DNA from: Frankia sp. QA3
GTDB lineage: Bacteria; Actinomycetota; Actinomycetes; Frankiales; Frankiaceae
NCBI RefSeq assembly: GCF_000262465.1
Contig: NZ_CM001489.1
Span: forward strand, 4,906,620-4,970,619
DNA length: 64,000 bases
Direction: 5' to 3'
Below, piece after piece: positions 44,308 through 53,147 of the stretch (positions are counted from its first letter, which is position 1; every line of letters starts with the position of its first letter). The notes under the pieces are model-generated. The model worked only from the letters and a program-made list of their open reading frames with translations. It had not been told where the DNA came from and did no database searches. The position numbers and the translations under genes were made by a program.

Positions 44308-47300
44308 TCAACGCTCGGTGCCGGAGGCCCAGTCCTCGGCGAACGTCTCCGTCTGGGCGATGACGAGGTCGATCGCCTCCCGCGCCGCGTCGGGCGGGTA
44401 GCCGTGCCTGGCGAGCAGGCGCTTGATGATGGTGCGAATCCGCGCGCGGACGTCCTCGCGCTTCGTCCAGTCGGTCGCCACCGAGTTTCTGACCTGGACG
44501 ACCAGGTCGCGCGCGATCGCGGCGAGCTTGTCGTCTCCCAGCTCCTGGACAGCGGAGGCATTCTGCGCGACGGCATCGTAGAACGCGAGTTCGTCGGTGG
44601 ACAGCGGCGGCGTGAAGTGTCGGCCGCGGTCGCTTTCGGTGTTCACCTCCTTGGCCAGCTTCGCCAGCTCGGCGAGGATCTCGGCGGCGGTCAGATGCTG
44701 GTTGCGGTAGGCGTTCATCAGCTCGACAATCCGGTCGGAGAAGCTGCGCTGGCGGACCAGGTTGTGCCGGGTGACCTGGCGCATGGTCTGCTCGATGGCG
44801 CGCCGCAGCGCCTCGATCGCGAGGTTCGGGGTCTTCGACGCCCGCAGCCTCTCCAGGTACGCCTCGTCCAGGTGGGAGAGGTCGGGCCGCTCGATGCCGG
44901 CCGCTTCGTAGAGGTCGGTGACGCCGCCGGCCTCGATCGTCGCGGCGGTGAGCTGGCGCAGCAGGATCTCGACCTCGTCGGGGATGGGCAGGCCGGCGGC
45001 GCGGCGCTGCTCGGCGTCCAGCTTGGCCATCGACACCCGGACGGCGTGGAAGAACGCGATGTCGGGACGCAGGTCGTCCAGCTCGTCCCGGACGGAGCAC
45101 AGCGCGTAGGCCCGTTCGAGGCGGGCGGCGGCGTCGCGGAACCGGGCGGGGCGCGGGAGCGGGCCGTCCTGCGCCGTGTTTCCGGGCCGGGACGGGTCGC
45201 ACAGGTAGTCGACGGTGCCGAGCAGGGCCTGCTTGTAGGCCGTCCGGCTGCCGCCGGCGAGCACCGTCCCCCAGTCGTGGTCGGCGAGGAGCTTGACGAT
45301 GACATCGTGCAGGTCGCGAACCTTGCCGATCATCTCGTCGAGGTCGCGGCCTAGCGGCTGCTGCGCCTGGTCGGCGGAGGTGTACTCGGCGAGGGCCTCC
45401 CGCAGCCGTTCGGCGACCGGGGCGTAGGCGACGAGCAGGCCGTCCTGCTTGTTGCGGTGGGTGCGGTTGACCCGGGCGATGGCCTGCATGAGCGCGGCGC
45501 CGCGCATCGGCCGGTCGAGGTACATCGTGTGCAGCGGCGGCGCGTCGAACCCGGTGAGCAGCATCGACTGCACGATGATCAGTTCGAGCGGGTCGTCGTC
45601 GTTGCGTACCCGGGACTGGATCGTCTTGTTCTGGGACGGCCGCCGGACGTGCTTGAAAATCTCGCCCTTGTCGTCGCTGTTCCCCGTGTAGACGACCTTG
45701 ATCTTTCCCTGATCGACCGCGTCGTCATGCCAGTCGGGACGCAGCTCGATGATTTCCCGGTACAGCTCCGCGCAGATCCGCCGGGTGGCGCAGACAATCA
45801 TCCCCTTGCCGGGACTGTCGATGAACGGACGCATCTGGGCGGAGCGCGATTCCCAGTGTTTGACGATGTCACTCGCCAGAGTCCGCACCCGGGCCGGCGC
45901 GCCGTAGAGCGCGTTCATCACCGCGACGTTGCGCCGCAGGCGCTCCTGCTCAGCTTCGTCCAACCCAGCGGTGATCTCGTCGGCCTGGGTGTCGATCGCC
46001 TCGGGATCAACGCCCGGCGGTAGTTCCAGGGGAATGAGCCGGCTTTCGTGGAACACCCGGACGGTCGCCCCGTCCTCGACGGCCCGGGTGAGGTCGTAGA
46101 CGTCGATGTAGTCGCCGAACACCTTGCGGGTGTCGCGATCCGCCTCCGACAGGGGGGTGCCGGTGAACGCGAGGAAGGTCGCCTTCGGCAGCGCCTCGCG
46201 CAGCCGAAGGGCAAACCCGTCGAGATCGCCGTAGTGGCTGCGGTGCGCCTCGTCCACGACCACGATGATGTTCAACCGGTTGGAGAGCAGCGGATGCGTC
46301 GACTCCGCCTCCCGTTCCTCCTTGGTCAGGCCGAACTTCTGCAGGGTGGTGAACAGGATGCCGCCGGTAGCGCGGCTCGACAGTTCCGCGCGAAGCTGGT
46401 CGCGGCTGTCGATCTGCACGGGTTCGCCCGGGAGCAGCAGGCTGGACTGGAAGACCCCGTAGAGCTGGTCGTTGAGGTCGATCCGGTCGGTGAGCACGAG
46501 GATCGTCGGGTTCGCCAGCCGCGGGTCGACGCTGGCCTGGTAGGCGTAGAGCTCCATCTCCATCGACTTGCCGGAGCCCTGGGTGTGCCAGACGACGCCG
46601 GCCTTCCCGTCGCTGCGGATCGCCTCGACGGTCTTCTCCACCGCCCGGCTGACCGCGAAGTACTGGTGCGCCTTCGCGATCCGCTTCTGCAGGCCCGAGC
46701 CGCCCACGCTGGCGAACGTGACGTAGCCGCGCAGCAGGTCGAGGAACCGGCGCTGGTCGAACAGGCCATGCAGCAGCACGGACTGCGCGTCGTCGTAGCG
46801 GATGTCATCGACCTCGCGCGACAGCTCCCGCTGCCCGCCGGGATTCCCCTCCGGCCGCACCGGCACGCCGTCGTCGTCAACGTTCCACGGCGCAAAGTGG
46901 TTGAACGGGGTGAACGGGGTGCCGTAGCGGGCGGTCACGCCGTCGGAGACGGCGAACAGCACGGTGGCCCGGAACGCCAGCGGCCATTCGGTCACGTAGT
47001 TCATCAGCTTCTGGTGCGCGACCCGCAGATCGGCCTTCTCGGAGCCGGCGTTCTTCAGCTCGACGACGGCGACGGGCAGGCCGTTGAGGTAGAGGACGAG
47101 GTCGCAGCGGATGCCGTTGCGGTTACGGTCGTCGATCCGCACCTGGCTGGCGACGACGTAGTCGTTTACCTCCGGGTCACGGAAGTCGATCAGCCAGATG
47201 GTCGGGGTGGTCTCGGCGCCGTACTCGTCGATAACGGTGACAGACCGCATCCCACGCGCCATGAACTCGTGCAGCCGCCGGTTCTCCGCGATCGCGTCCC

Positions 47301-47553
47301 GCGATTCGGACGCGAGCACCACGGCGACGGCCTCGTCGACGGCGCTGGCCGGCAAGTCCGGGTTGATCTGACTGATCGCCTCCCGAAGCCGCCCGACGAG
47401 AATCGGCTCGGCCCAGTCCTTCCGCTCACCGCCACCCCCGCTGCGCGGCCCGAGCTGCGCGCCCTTCATCGGCTGCCACCCGAGCTCCCCCAGCGTCTCG
47501 ACGGCCACCTGCTCCCAGTCGTCCTCGCTCATGGCCCCCCGACCCAAAGTCAC
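44308..47553 (-). CDS. hsdR: Type I restriction enzyme R subunit
   Basis: 1081 residues. HsdR is the ATP-dependent translocase and nuclease of a type I restriction-modification complex. The N-terminal endonuclease motif with VAVVELKNAG (Glu-x-Lys near residue 164) is followed by SF2 helicase motifs: Walker A in TQGSGKSMEM (near 328), VVDEAHRSHYGD (near 432), FTGTPLSE and later QAIARVNRTHR. The C-terminal helical domain binds the MTase core. The GTG at 47553 overlaps the hsdS stop as GTGA; an ATG at 47532 with a good RBS (GGGGGGCC) is an alternative start. Last gene of the hsd operon. Confidence 0.96.
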   Translation of the reverse strand: MTLGRGAMSEDDWEQVAVETLGELGWQPMKGAQLGPRSGGGGERKDWAEPILVGRLREAISQINPDLPASAVDEAVAVVLASESRDAIAENRRLHEFMARGMRSVTVIDEYGAETTPTIWLIDFRDPEVNDYVVASQVRIDDRNRNGIRCDLVLYLNGLPVAVVELKNAGSEKADLRVAHQKLMNYVTEWPLAFRATVLFAVSDGVTARYGTPFTPFNHFAPWNVDDDGVPVRPEGNPGGQRELSREVDDIRYDDAQSVLLHGLFDQRRFLDLLRGYVTFASVGGSGLQKRIAKAHQYFAVSRAVEKTVEAIRSDGKAGVVWHTQGSGKSMEMELYAYQASVDPRLANPTILVLTDRIDLNDQLYGVFQSSLLLPGEPVQIDSRDQLRAELSSRATGGILFTTLQKFGLTKEEREAESTHPLLSNRLNIIVVVDEAHRSHYGDLDGFALRLREALPKATFLAFTGTPLSEADRDTRKVFGDYIDVYDLTRAVEDGATVRVFHESRLIPLELPPGVDPEAIDTQADEITAGLDEAEQERLRRNVAVMNALYGAPARVRTLASDIVKHWESRSAQMRPFIDSPGKGMIVCATRRICAELYREIIELRPDWHDDAVDQGKIKVVYTGNSDDKGEIFKHVRRPSQNKTIQSRVRNDDDPLELIIVQSMLLTGFDAPPLHTMYLDRPMRGAALMQAIARVNRTHRNKQDGLLVAYAPVAERLREALAEYTSADQAQQPLGRDLDEMIGKVRDLHDVIVKLLADHDWGTVLAGGSRTAYKQALLGTVDYLCDPSRPGNTAQDGPLPRPARFRDAAARLERAYALCSVRDELDDLRPDIAFFHAVRVSMAKLDAEQRRAAGLPIPDEVEILLRQLTAATIEAGGVTDLYEAAGIERPDLSHLDEAYLERLRASKTPNLAIEALRRAIEQTMRQVTRHNLVRQRSFSDRIVELMNAYRNQHLTAAEILAELAKLAKEVNTESDRGRHFTPPLSTDELAFYDAVAQNASAVQELGDDKLAAIARDLVVQVRNSVATDWTKREDVRARIRTIIKRLLARHGYPPDAAREAIDLVIAQTETFAEDWASGTER

Positions 47554-48839
47554 GTCACATCCTCCACAATCTTCTCCGCATCCCGCACCCGAATCTCCCC
47601 CGACATCAACTTCGGCAGGAGCGCATCCCGCAGCTCGGCGAGCTTCGTTGACTCAGCACTGGCAACGCTCGCTCTTTGATGCAACGAATCGACTCGCGCA
47701 TTAAAATTCTCGTACACGTGACGCTCCGGAAGTCGAACCGGCAACGCCTTGAAATTTTTTCTACTCAACTCAAGAAAAGTTGATCCGTTCGCGATACCTA
47801 TCATCTCGTCGACACGACTTTTCATTTCGTGAAATAGCCACCAACGGAGCTCGGGCTTTGGCGGCACCACAACAATAAACCCCTGGTTGACCGCCACAGG
47901 AACCTGGTTGACAGCGAAAGCACCGATAGTCGCCCTGGACGTCATGAGTATCGAGCCAGCCGCATGAAGACGCGAAGCGCACGCCCTCAAACCATCTTCA
48001 GTTATCGATCTCATCGTTGCAAAAAGATAGGGAGCATCGAGAGCCGTGATATCAGAGGGTGTCGCCCAGCAGATCTCTCCATCCCAGTAACTCGCCTCAC
48101 CAGTGGCAGGGGTTCCACCGCCGAGCACTTCGGCGACAGATCCGAAGTTTTCAGACCCGAAAGAAATCGACCGGACGACCGAAGAGAACAGAGAGTCCGC
48201 CAGATCCAGGACAGTCGAGCAAATTCTTCCATTAATCGCGATCTTGTCGTCCAGCGCCCCGAGCACCCCAAGTATCCGATCTTGTTCAGTCTCCGGGGGA
48301 ATACATACATGGAACGCTTTCGCTTCCGGGTAGTAGACCGTCTGATGGGTCGTCCCATGGGCAAATCTCCGAACACTCTCCTGCTCAAGCAGGAATATGT
48401 AGTTAAGATATCGAGATCTCAACTCTGGACCACACACCCAGTTCACAAAATCTTGACTGGTAGCCATAGGTTTGCCCATAGTTACGACATAGCCAACCGA
48501 TGCCGTACGCGAAAGACACACGGTGCCTGCCGGTAGAACTCGAGCAGAAGAGTTCGCAATCCCCAAGCTATTTGTTGATTCATTTGTTTCATAGATTGTA
48601 GCTCCATGATTAGCCGTCGCATCACGAATACCTATCCATGGGATATTTCCACCCCAGTAATCAGAGACACGGCGGCTCGGTGTATGGCCACTCTCAAGGC
48701 GCGCCAAGCTTGTAAGGGATCTCCAGACGAAGCCTGGTGGGGGGGTTTGGCCCGGATCTCCAACACTCAGAGCGTACTTTCCTGGAATCACGCCCATCGT
48801 TGCGGCGCGACCGCCAGTTCTGGTTGAAACTTTAGACAT
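47550..48839 (-). CDS. hsdS: Type I restriction enzyme specificity subunit
   Basis: 429 residues with two target-recognition domains. Repeated elements are ARLESGHTPSRRVSDYWGG with IPWIGIRDA in the first half and VLGGGTPATGEASYWDG with ICWATPSDI in the second. Each is followed by a coiled-coil spacer (DRILGVLGALDDKIAINGRI; KLAELRDALLPKLMSGEI). Target specificity cannot be predicted. Much of the gene (about 47700-48750) is clearly richer in A and T and in AAA/TTT codons than all neighbours. This is typical of acquired or recombined TRDs. It overlaps hsdM by 8 bases and hsdR by 4. Confidence 0.95.
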   Translation of the reverse strand: MSKVSTRTGGRAATMGVIPGKYALSVGDPGQTPPPGFVWRSLTSLARLESGHTPSRRVSDYWGGNIPWIGIRDATANHGATIYETNESTNSLGIANSSARVLPAGTVCLSRTASVGYVVTMGKPMATSQDFVNWVCGPELRSRYLNYIFLLEQESVRRFAHGTTHQTVYYPEAKAFHVCIPPETEQDRILGVLGALDDKIAINGRICSTVLDLADSLFSSVVRSISFGSENFGSVAEVLGGGTPATGEASYWDGEICWATPSDITALDAPYLFATMRSITEDGLRACASRLHAAGSILMTSRATIGAFAVNQVPVAVNQGFIVVVPPKPELRWWLFHEMKSRVDEMIGIANGSTFLELSRKNFKALPVRLPERHVYENFNARVDSLHQRASVASAESTKLAELRDALLPKLMSGEIRVRDAEKIVEDVT

Positions 48840-50523
48840 CTAGCCGCTCCATCTGAGTGCGAATTTCCTTTTCCAGGCGGGCGGATTCCTCGAAATGGGA
48901 GAAGAGTTCTTTGGTGAGGCGCTCAATCTTCTCGTTGATCGGTTCGTCGCCGGAGGTGTCGATCTCGGCAGCGCCGACGTAGCGGCCGGGGGTGAGGACG
49001 TGGTCGTGGGTGCGGATCTCCTCGGTGGTGGCCGAGTAGCAGAAGCCGGGGACGTCCTCGTAGGTCAGCTTCTTCTCGCGGGCCGACGCGGTGCCTCGCC
49101 AGGCGTGGTAGGTGCCGGCGATCTTTGCAAGGTCTTCCTCGGTGAGGATGCGCTCCGTGCGGTCGATCATCGTGCCCATGTTGCGGGCGTCGATGAACAG
49201 GGTTTCGCCGCGGCGTTCGGCGAGGCGGCGGGCGCCCATCGGGCCCTTGTCCTTGGCGAAGAACCACAGGCAGGCGGGGATCTGGGTGGTGCGGAACAAC
49301 TGCGGCGGCAGCGCGATCATGCAGGCAATCAGGTCGGCCTCGACGAGAGCGGCGCGGATCTCGCCCTCACCGGACTGCTTCGACGACATCGAGCCGTTCG
49401 CCATCACCACCCCGGCGCTCCCGCGGGAGCCCAGCTTGGCGATGATGTGCTGCATCCAGGCGAAGTTCGCGTTGCCGGCCGGCGGGGTTCCGTAACGCCA
49501 GCGCTGGTCGTCGGCGGTGCGCGCCCAGTCGGACATGTTGAACGGCGGGTTCGCCAGGATGAAGTCGGCCCGCAGGTCGGGGTGCCGGTCGTTGTGGAAC
49601 GTGTCGTCCCAGCGGGAGCTCAGGTCGCCAGTGATGCCGTGGATGGCGAGGTTCATCTTCGCCAGCCGCCAGGTCCGCTCGTTCGACTCCTGCCCGTAGA
49701 CGGCGATGTCGTCGGAGTGCGTGAGCCCGCGGTGCTCGGCGATGAACTTCTCCGCCTGGACGAACATGCCACCCGACCCGCAGCACGGGTCGTACACCCG
49801 GCCCTCGTACGGCTCCAGCACCTCGACGAGCAGCTTCACCACGCTCGCCGGGGTGTAGAACTCACCGCCACGCTTGCCCTCGGCGCGGGCGAACTTCTCC
49901 AGGAAGTACTCGTACACCTCCCCCAGCACGTCCCGGGCCGACCGGGTCGCCGCCTCCGCCGGGGCGGCCGGTGCGGGCTCGGCGAACAGCGCGTCCTCTT
50001 CCGCCGAGGGTGACACCGGCTGCGGGGTCGCTCGGTGGCCGGTGAAGCGGGCATCGCCGAGCAGGTCGACGAGTTCGCCGAGACGACGCTGGTCGACGCT
50101 CTCGCTGTTGAAGATTCTCGGGAGGACGCCGGTGAGCGGGGGGTTCTTCTTCATCACCGCGTCCATCGCGGCGTTCAGCAGCTCGCCGATGCCGGCGCTC
50201 TTCGCGTTCGCCGCGATGGACTCCCACCGGGCCTGCTTCGGCACCCAGAAGACGCCGTGCCCGGAGTACTCGTCGGGGTCGTCGAGGAACTCGTCGACCC
50301 GCGATTGCGGAATCCCGTCGGCGAGCACGTCCTGGCGGATCTGCTCGCGCCGCTCGACGAACGCGTCCGAGACGTACTTCAGGAAGATCAGACCGAGGAC
50401 GAAGTCCTTGTACTGGGCGGCGTCCATCGAGCCGCGCAGCTTGTCGGCCGCCTTCCACAGCGTTTCGCGCAACTGGGCCATGGTCGGGGGTCCGGCCGGG
50501 GCGGCCTTCTTCCGCGGGGGCAT
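48832..50523 (-). CDS. hsdM: Type I restriction enzyme methyltransferase subunit
   Basis: 563 residues. N6-adenine methyltransferase of the type I complex. I chose the ATG at 50523 (MPPRKKAAPAG) because CGAGGAG is four to five bases upstream. N-terminal HsdM_N domain is seen (LRETLWKAADKLRGSMDAAQYKDFVLGLIFLKYVSD). The catalytic domain has SAM motif I DPCCGSGG (near residue 245) and motif IV NPPF (near 325), both intact, so methylation should work. EKLTYEDVPGFCYSATTEEI is a typical C-terminal element. It follows the degenerate MTase-like gene by 70 bases on the same strand. Confidence 0.96.
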   Translation of the reverse strand: MPPRKKAAPAGPPTMAQLRETLWKAADKLRGSMDAAQYKDFVLGLIFLKYVSDAFVERREQIRQDVLADGIPQSRVDEFLDDPDEYSGHGVFWVPKQARWESIAANAKSAGIGELLNAAMDAVMKKNPPLTGVLPRIFNSESVDQRRLGELVDLLGDARFTGHRATPQPVSPSAEEDALFAEPAPAAPAEAATRSARDVLGEVYEYFLEKFARAEGKRGGEFYTPASVVKLLVEVLEPYEGRVYDPCCGSGGMFVQAEKFIAEHRGLTHSDDIAVYGQESNERTWRLAKMNLAIHGITGDLSSRWDDTFHNDRHPDLRADFILANPPFNMSDWARTADDQRWRYGTPPAGNANFAWMQHIIAKLGSRGSAGVVMANGSMSSKQSGEGEIRAALVEADLIACMIALPPQLFRTTQIPACLWFFAKDKGPMGARRLAERRGETLFIDARNMGTMIDRTERILTEEDLAKIAGTYHAWRGTASAREKKLTYEDVPGFCYSATTEEIRTHDHVLTPGRYVGAAEIDTSGDEPINEKIERLTKELFSHFEESARLEKEIRTQMERLDV

Positions 50524-50593
50524 GTATCTCCTCGGGTGCTGTTCGCCATCTATGAGGTGTCGTGGTGGCTCGGTGATCGCGAAGGCCGGCGGG

Positions 50594-52756
50594 TCAGGGA
50601 CTCTCATCCAGCGCGGCGATCAGGGTAAGTGTGCCGTCGGCCAACCCGTCGACGGTGGTACGGCGCAGTTCGTCCAGCAGGTCGACCTCGCGCAGGAGCT
50701 GAGCCCGGCGGGCGTCGGCGCCGGCGAGCAGGGCGTCGAGTCGGCGCACGATCGGCTCGGGTAACGCGGCGATGCACAGCTCCTCCAGTCGGCGTGGCCC
50801 ACGGACGGCTCCGGGGGCGCGGCCGGTGGGGGCCGCGGCGACGAGCAACGCGGCCAGCACCCGCGGGGTGAGCACGGCGCGCCCGGCGTCCGTCAGCCGC
50901 AGGCCACGCGCGGGAAACTCGATGATCGAATAGCCGCTCTCGTCGAGATGGGCGCCAAACCGGGGACCGGTCGTCACGATGATGTCGCCAGGTTGAGTGA
51001 GGGCGACCCGCGGATAGGCGTCAGCGAGCACCATCCGGTCGATCCGCCGGCCGCCGACACGCGCCGCGCCCGTGAGTTCCGGCGCGCCGATGACGGGGTG
51101 GTTCCCCATCGGGCGGACGTCGCCCGGCGCGACCCGTGCACCCGGCAGGATCCGCAGCAGCGGGCCACCCGGGGCGGTGGTGCGGGCCAGCCGTGCGATC
51201 GAAGCCGTGGGGAGGGCGCGCGGGTCCTCCCGCTCCGCCACCAGGCCGCCAAAGCCGGGCACGGCATCGTCCGTCCTCACGGCTTCACGGTGAGAGGCGA
51301 TCCGACCATCGATCTCGTGGAGGCGCACGACCGCCCGGGCGGCCCGCCGGGTCGGCTCGCCGGTGGGGCGCGGCGCCGTCAGAGCCACCGACGCCTTCCC
51401 TGGTCGCATCGTCAACTGGCTGATCGCCGCCTGGGAGGCGAGGGTGCGCAGATGCTCATCCGGGCGGAATCCGTCGCGGCGCCAGGTCGCGACGTCCAGG
51501 ACGAGCGTCTCGACGATGTCATCGGTCAGCTCGCGGTCGGAGATGTCCGCCAGTAGCACCCGACCGTGCGCCGGCGCGTCCTCCTCCCGACGCAGCACCC
51601 ACAGCGCCGTCCGGTAGGCCGGTCGGAACGGAACCATTCCGCCGGGCAGGTGGATCACCGCCTCGACCAGACCGGTGGTCAGCAGCTCGTCGCGGCGGCG
51701 CACCGCCGGCCGGTGCACCGGCAGCGGGTCCACCAGCGCCTCGGCCGGCCCGAGGATGACGGCGGTCTGCCGTGAGCGCAGCGCGTCGGCGATCCGGCGC
51801 ACCGCGGCGAGCACCTCCACGGCGTCGCGATCCTCCGCCGGCCGGAACGGCAGGCAGGTGACGACGACGTCGGAGCTCGTGCGGCGCGCGGCGGAGGCAC
51901 GAATGTCCAGGTCACGGCGGGCCACGCCCGCGACCGTGAATCGGCGGCGGGCCAGCCGGGCGAGGAACCGGTCGGGCTCGACCCCACTGAGCTTCACGTC
52001 ATCCGCCTCATCGATCACCGCGTGGACGGCGGCCAGCAGGTCACCAGCACCCGCCGCCGGATCGGCCACGTGCACCACTCCGGTCTCCCGGGCTTGTTCA
52101 CGAGCGCCCGACAGCTCCGCCATCAGGTGCGCCAGCCGCGGTACCACCGAGTCGGTGTAGAGCTCGGGAACGTTGAGGCGGTGACGGGCGCCCAGCAGCC
52201 GTCCGAACGCATCGCGGGTGTTGTAGGCCGCCTCGACCAGCTCGTCGACAGCGGGGGCCAGCCAGCCCGCGTGCAGTCCGAGCGCCGTCACCTCGGAAAG
52301 CAGCAGTCGGTCATCCGGATCGACCCGCTCGGCCCGGACACGCAGCGACGCGAGCAGGTCATCGTCCTTCTCCACGCCGATGGTCGGCGCAGCCGCAGTA
52401 GCCATCGTGACGAGTGGTTCGTCGTCGTCAAGGTGGCGGAGACAGAGCAGCGCGCTGGCCGCGGCGACGAAGGTCCGGGTTTCCAGCCGCTGCCCCAGGC
52501 AGCGCAGCAGGTAGAGGCGCAGATCCGCGTTCTCGATCTGACGGTTGCCGCGCCGCGGGTTCGCAGCGAGCCAGCGCACGACGTCCGGCGCGTGGAACAT
52601 CGGGATGCTCGCGTCGAGTCCTGGGCCCGTCACGCGAGCGGGGAAGTCGGCGTGCCGGCGCCGCCAGGTGGTCACCACCGCGCGCCGCACGTCGGCGAGG
52701 TCTGCGATCTCCGGCATCGAGATGAGCAGCGTGCCCCCATCGGTCAGGTCCGGCAT
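50594..52756 (-). CDS. Degenerate N6-MTase-like protein with HTH and TRD-like ends
   Basis: About 720 residues, ATG at 52756 with GGGGGTGA five bases upstream. The N-terminus resembles an AlpA/MerR-type helix-turn-helix (ISMPEIADLADVRRAVVTTWRRR). The middle is an HsdM-type SAM domain with motif I readable as DPAAGAGDLL (near 232). Motif IV, normally NPP[FY], is CLPF (near 302), so methyl transfer is unlikely. The C-terminus (about 470-710) looks like an HsdS TRD plus helix (LTQPGDIIVTTGPRF; LEELCIAALPEPIVRRLDALL). It heads the hsd operon. It may be an accessory specificity or regulatory subunit, or a relic; this is inference. Confidence 0.72.
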   Translation of the reverse strand: MPDLTDGGTLLISMPEIADLADVRRAVVTTWRRRHADFPARVTGPGLDASIPMFHAPDVVRWLAANPRRGNRQIENADLRLYLLRCLGQRLETRTFVAAASALLCLRHLDDDEPLVTMATAAAPTIGVEKDDDLLASLRVRAERVDPDDRLLLSEVTALGLHAGWLAPAVDELVEAAYNTRDAFGRLLGARHRLNVPELYTDSVVPRLAHLMAELSGAREQARETGVVHVADPAAGAGDLLAAVHAVIDEADDVKLSGVEPDRFLARLARRRFTVAGVARRDLDIRASAARRTSSDVVVTCLPFRPAEDRDAVEVLAAVRRIADALRSRQTAVILGPAEALVDPLPVHRPAVRRRDELLTTGLVEAVIHLPGGMVPFRPAYRTALWVLRREEDAPAHGRVLLADISDRELTDDIVETLVLDVATWRRDGFRPDEHLRTLASQAAISQLTMRPGKASVALTAPRPTGEPTRRAARAVVRLHEIDGRIASHREAVRTDDAVPGFGGLVAEREDPRALPTASIARLARTTAPGGPLLRILPGARVAPGDVRPMGNHPVIGAPELTGAARVGGRRIDRMVLADAYPRVALTQPGDIIVTTGPRFGAHLDESGYSIIEFPARGLRLTDAGRAVLTPRVLAALLVAAAPTGRAPGAVRGPRRLEELCIAALPEPIVRRLDALLAGADARRAQLLREVDLLDELRRTTVDGLADGTLTLIAALDESP

Positions 52757-53147
52757 GTGTTCACCCCCGTTCACTCGAACGTGCAGCCCACGGCCCGATC
52801 CGTAGTCGCGTCAGGCAAGCATAGCGATGATCATACGAATTCGCTCGACTCTGACCGATAACCCGGGTTATCAGCTGACAGTTTGATTTCAGACATCGAT
52901 CGCCGCCACAGTGATCTCCGTCCGGGCCGCTCGGGGGGTGGCCCGGACACCCACGCCGACGCCCCTGCACACCGCGTTTCCCGCTCCGCGGGCGACCTCG
53001 ACGGCGGCGGCACTCGTCACGAATCGGTCAGTTCCTCGACCCTCCCGAACAGAACGCAGCGAACAGGCGGCATCTGTTCAGGCGTCGACCGAGCCTGGCC
53101 TTCGGTACCTGTCCAACGACCAGAGCCGGTCGGGAAGGGAATCAGGA
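52757..53147. other. Divergent promoter region of the hsd operon and the ATPase operon
   Basis: 391 bases separating the minus-strand MTase-like/hsd operon from the plus-strand zinc-hook ATPase gene. It holds a perfect 16-bp palindrome (52857). The stretch 52820-52895 is locally AT-rich and likely carries both promoters. Confidence 0.5.
52857..52872. promoter_or_regulatory. 16-bp perfect palindrome, putative operator
   Basis: GATAACCCGGGTTATC is its own reverse complement and sits midway in the divergent hsd/ATPase promoter region. A dimeric repressor could bind here and coordinate both operons. The HTH at the N-terminus of the MTase-like protein is a candidate binder (inference). Confidence 0.6.
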
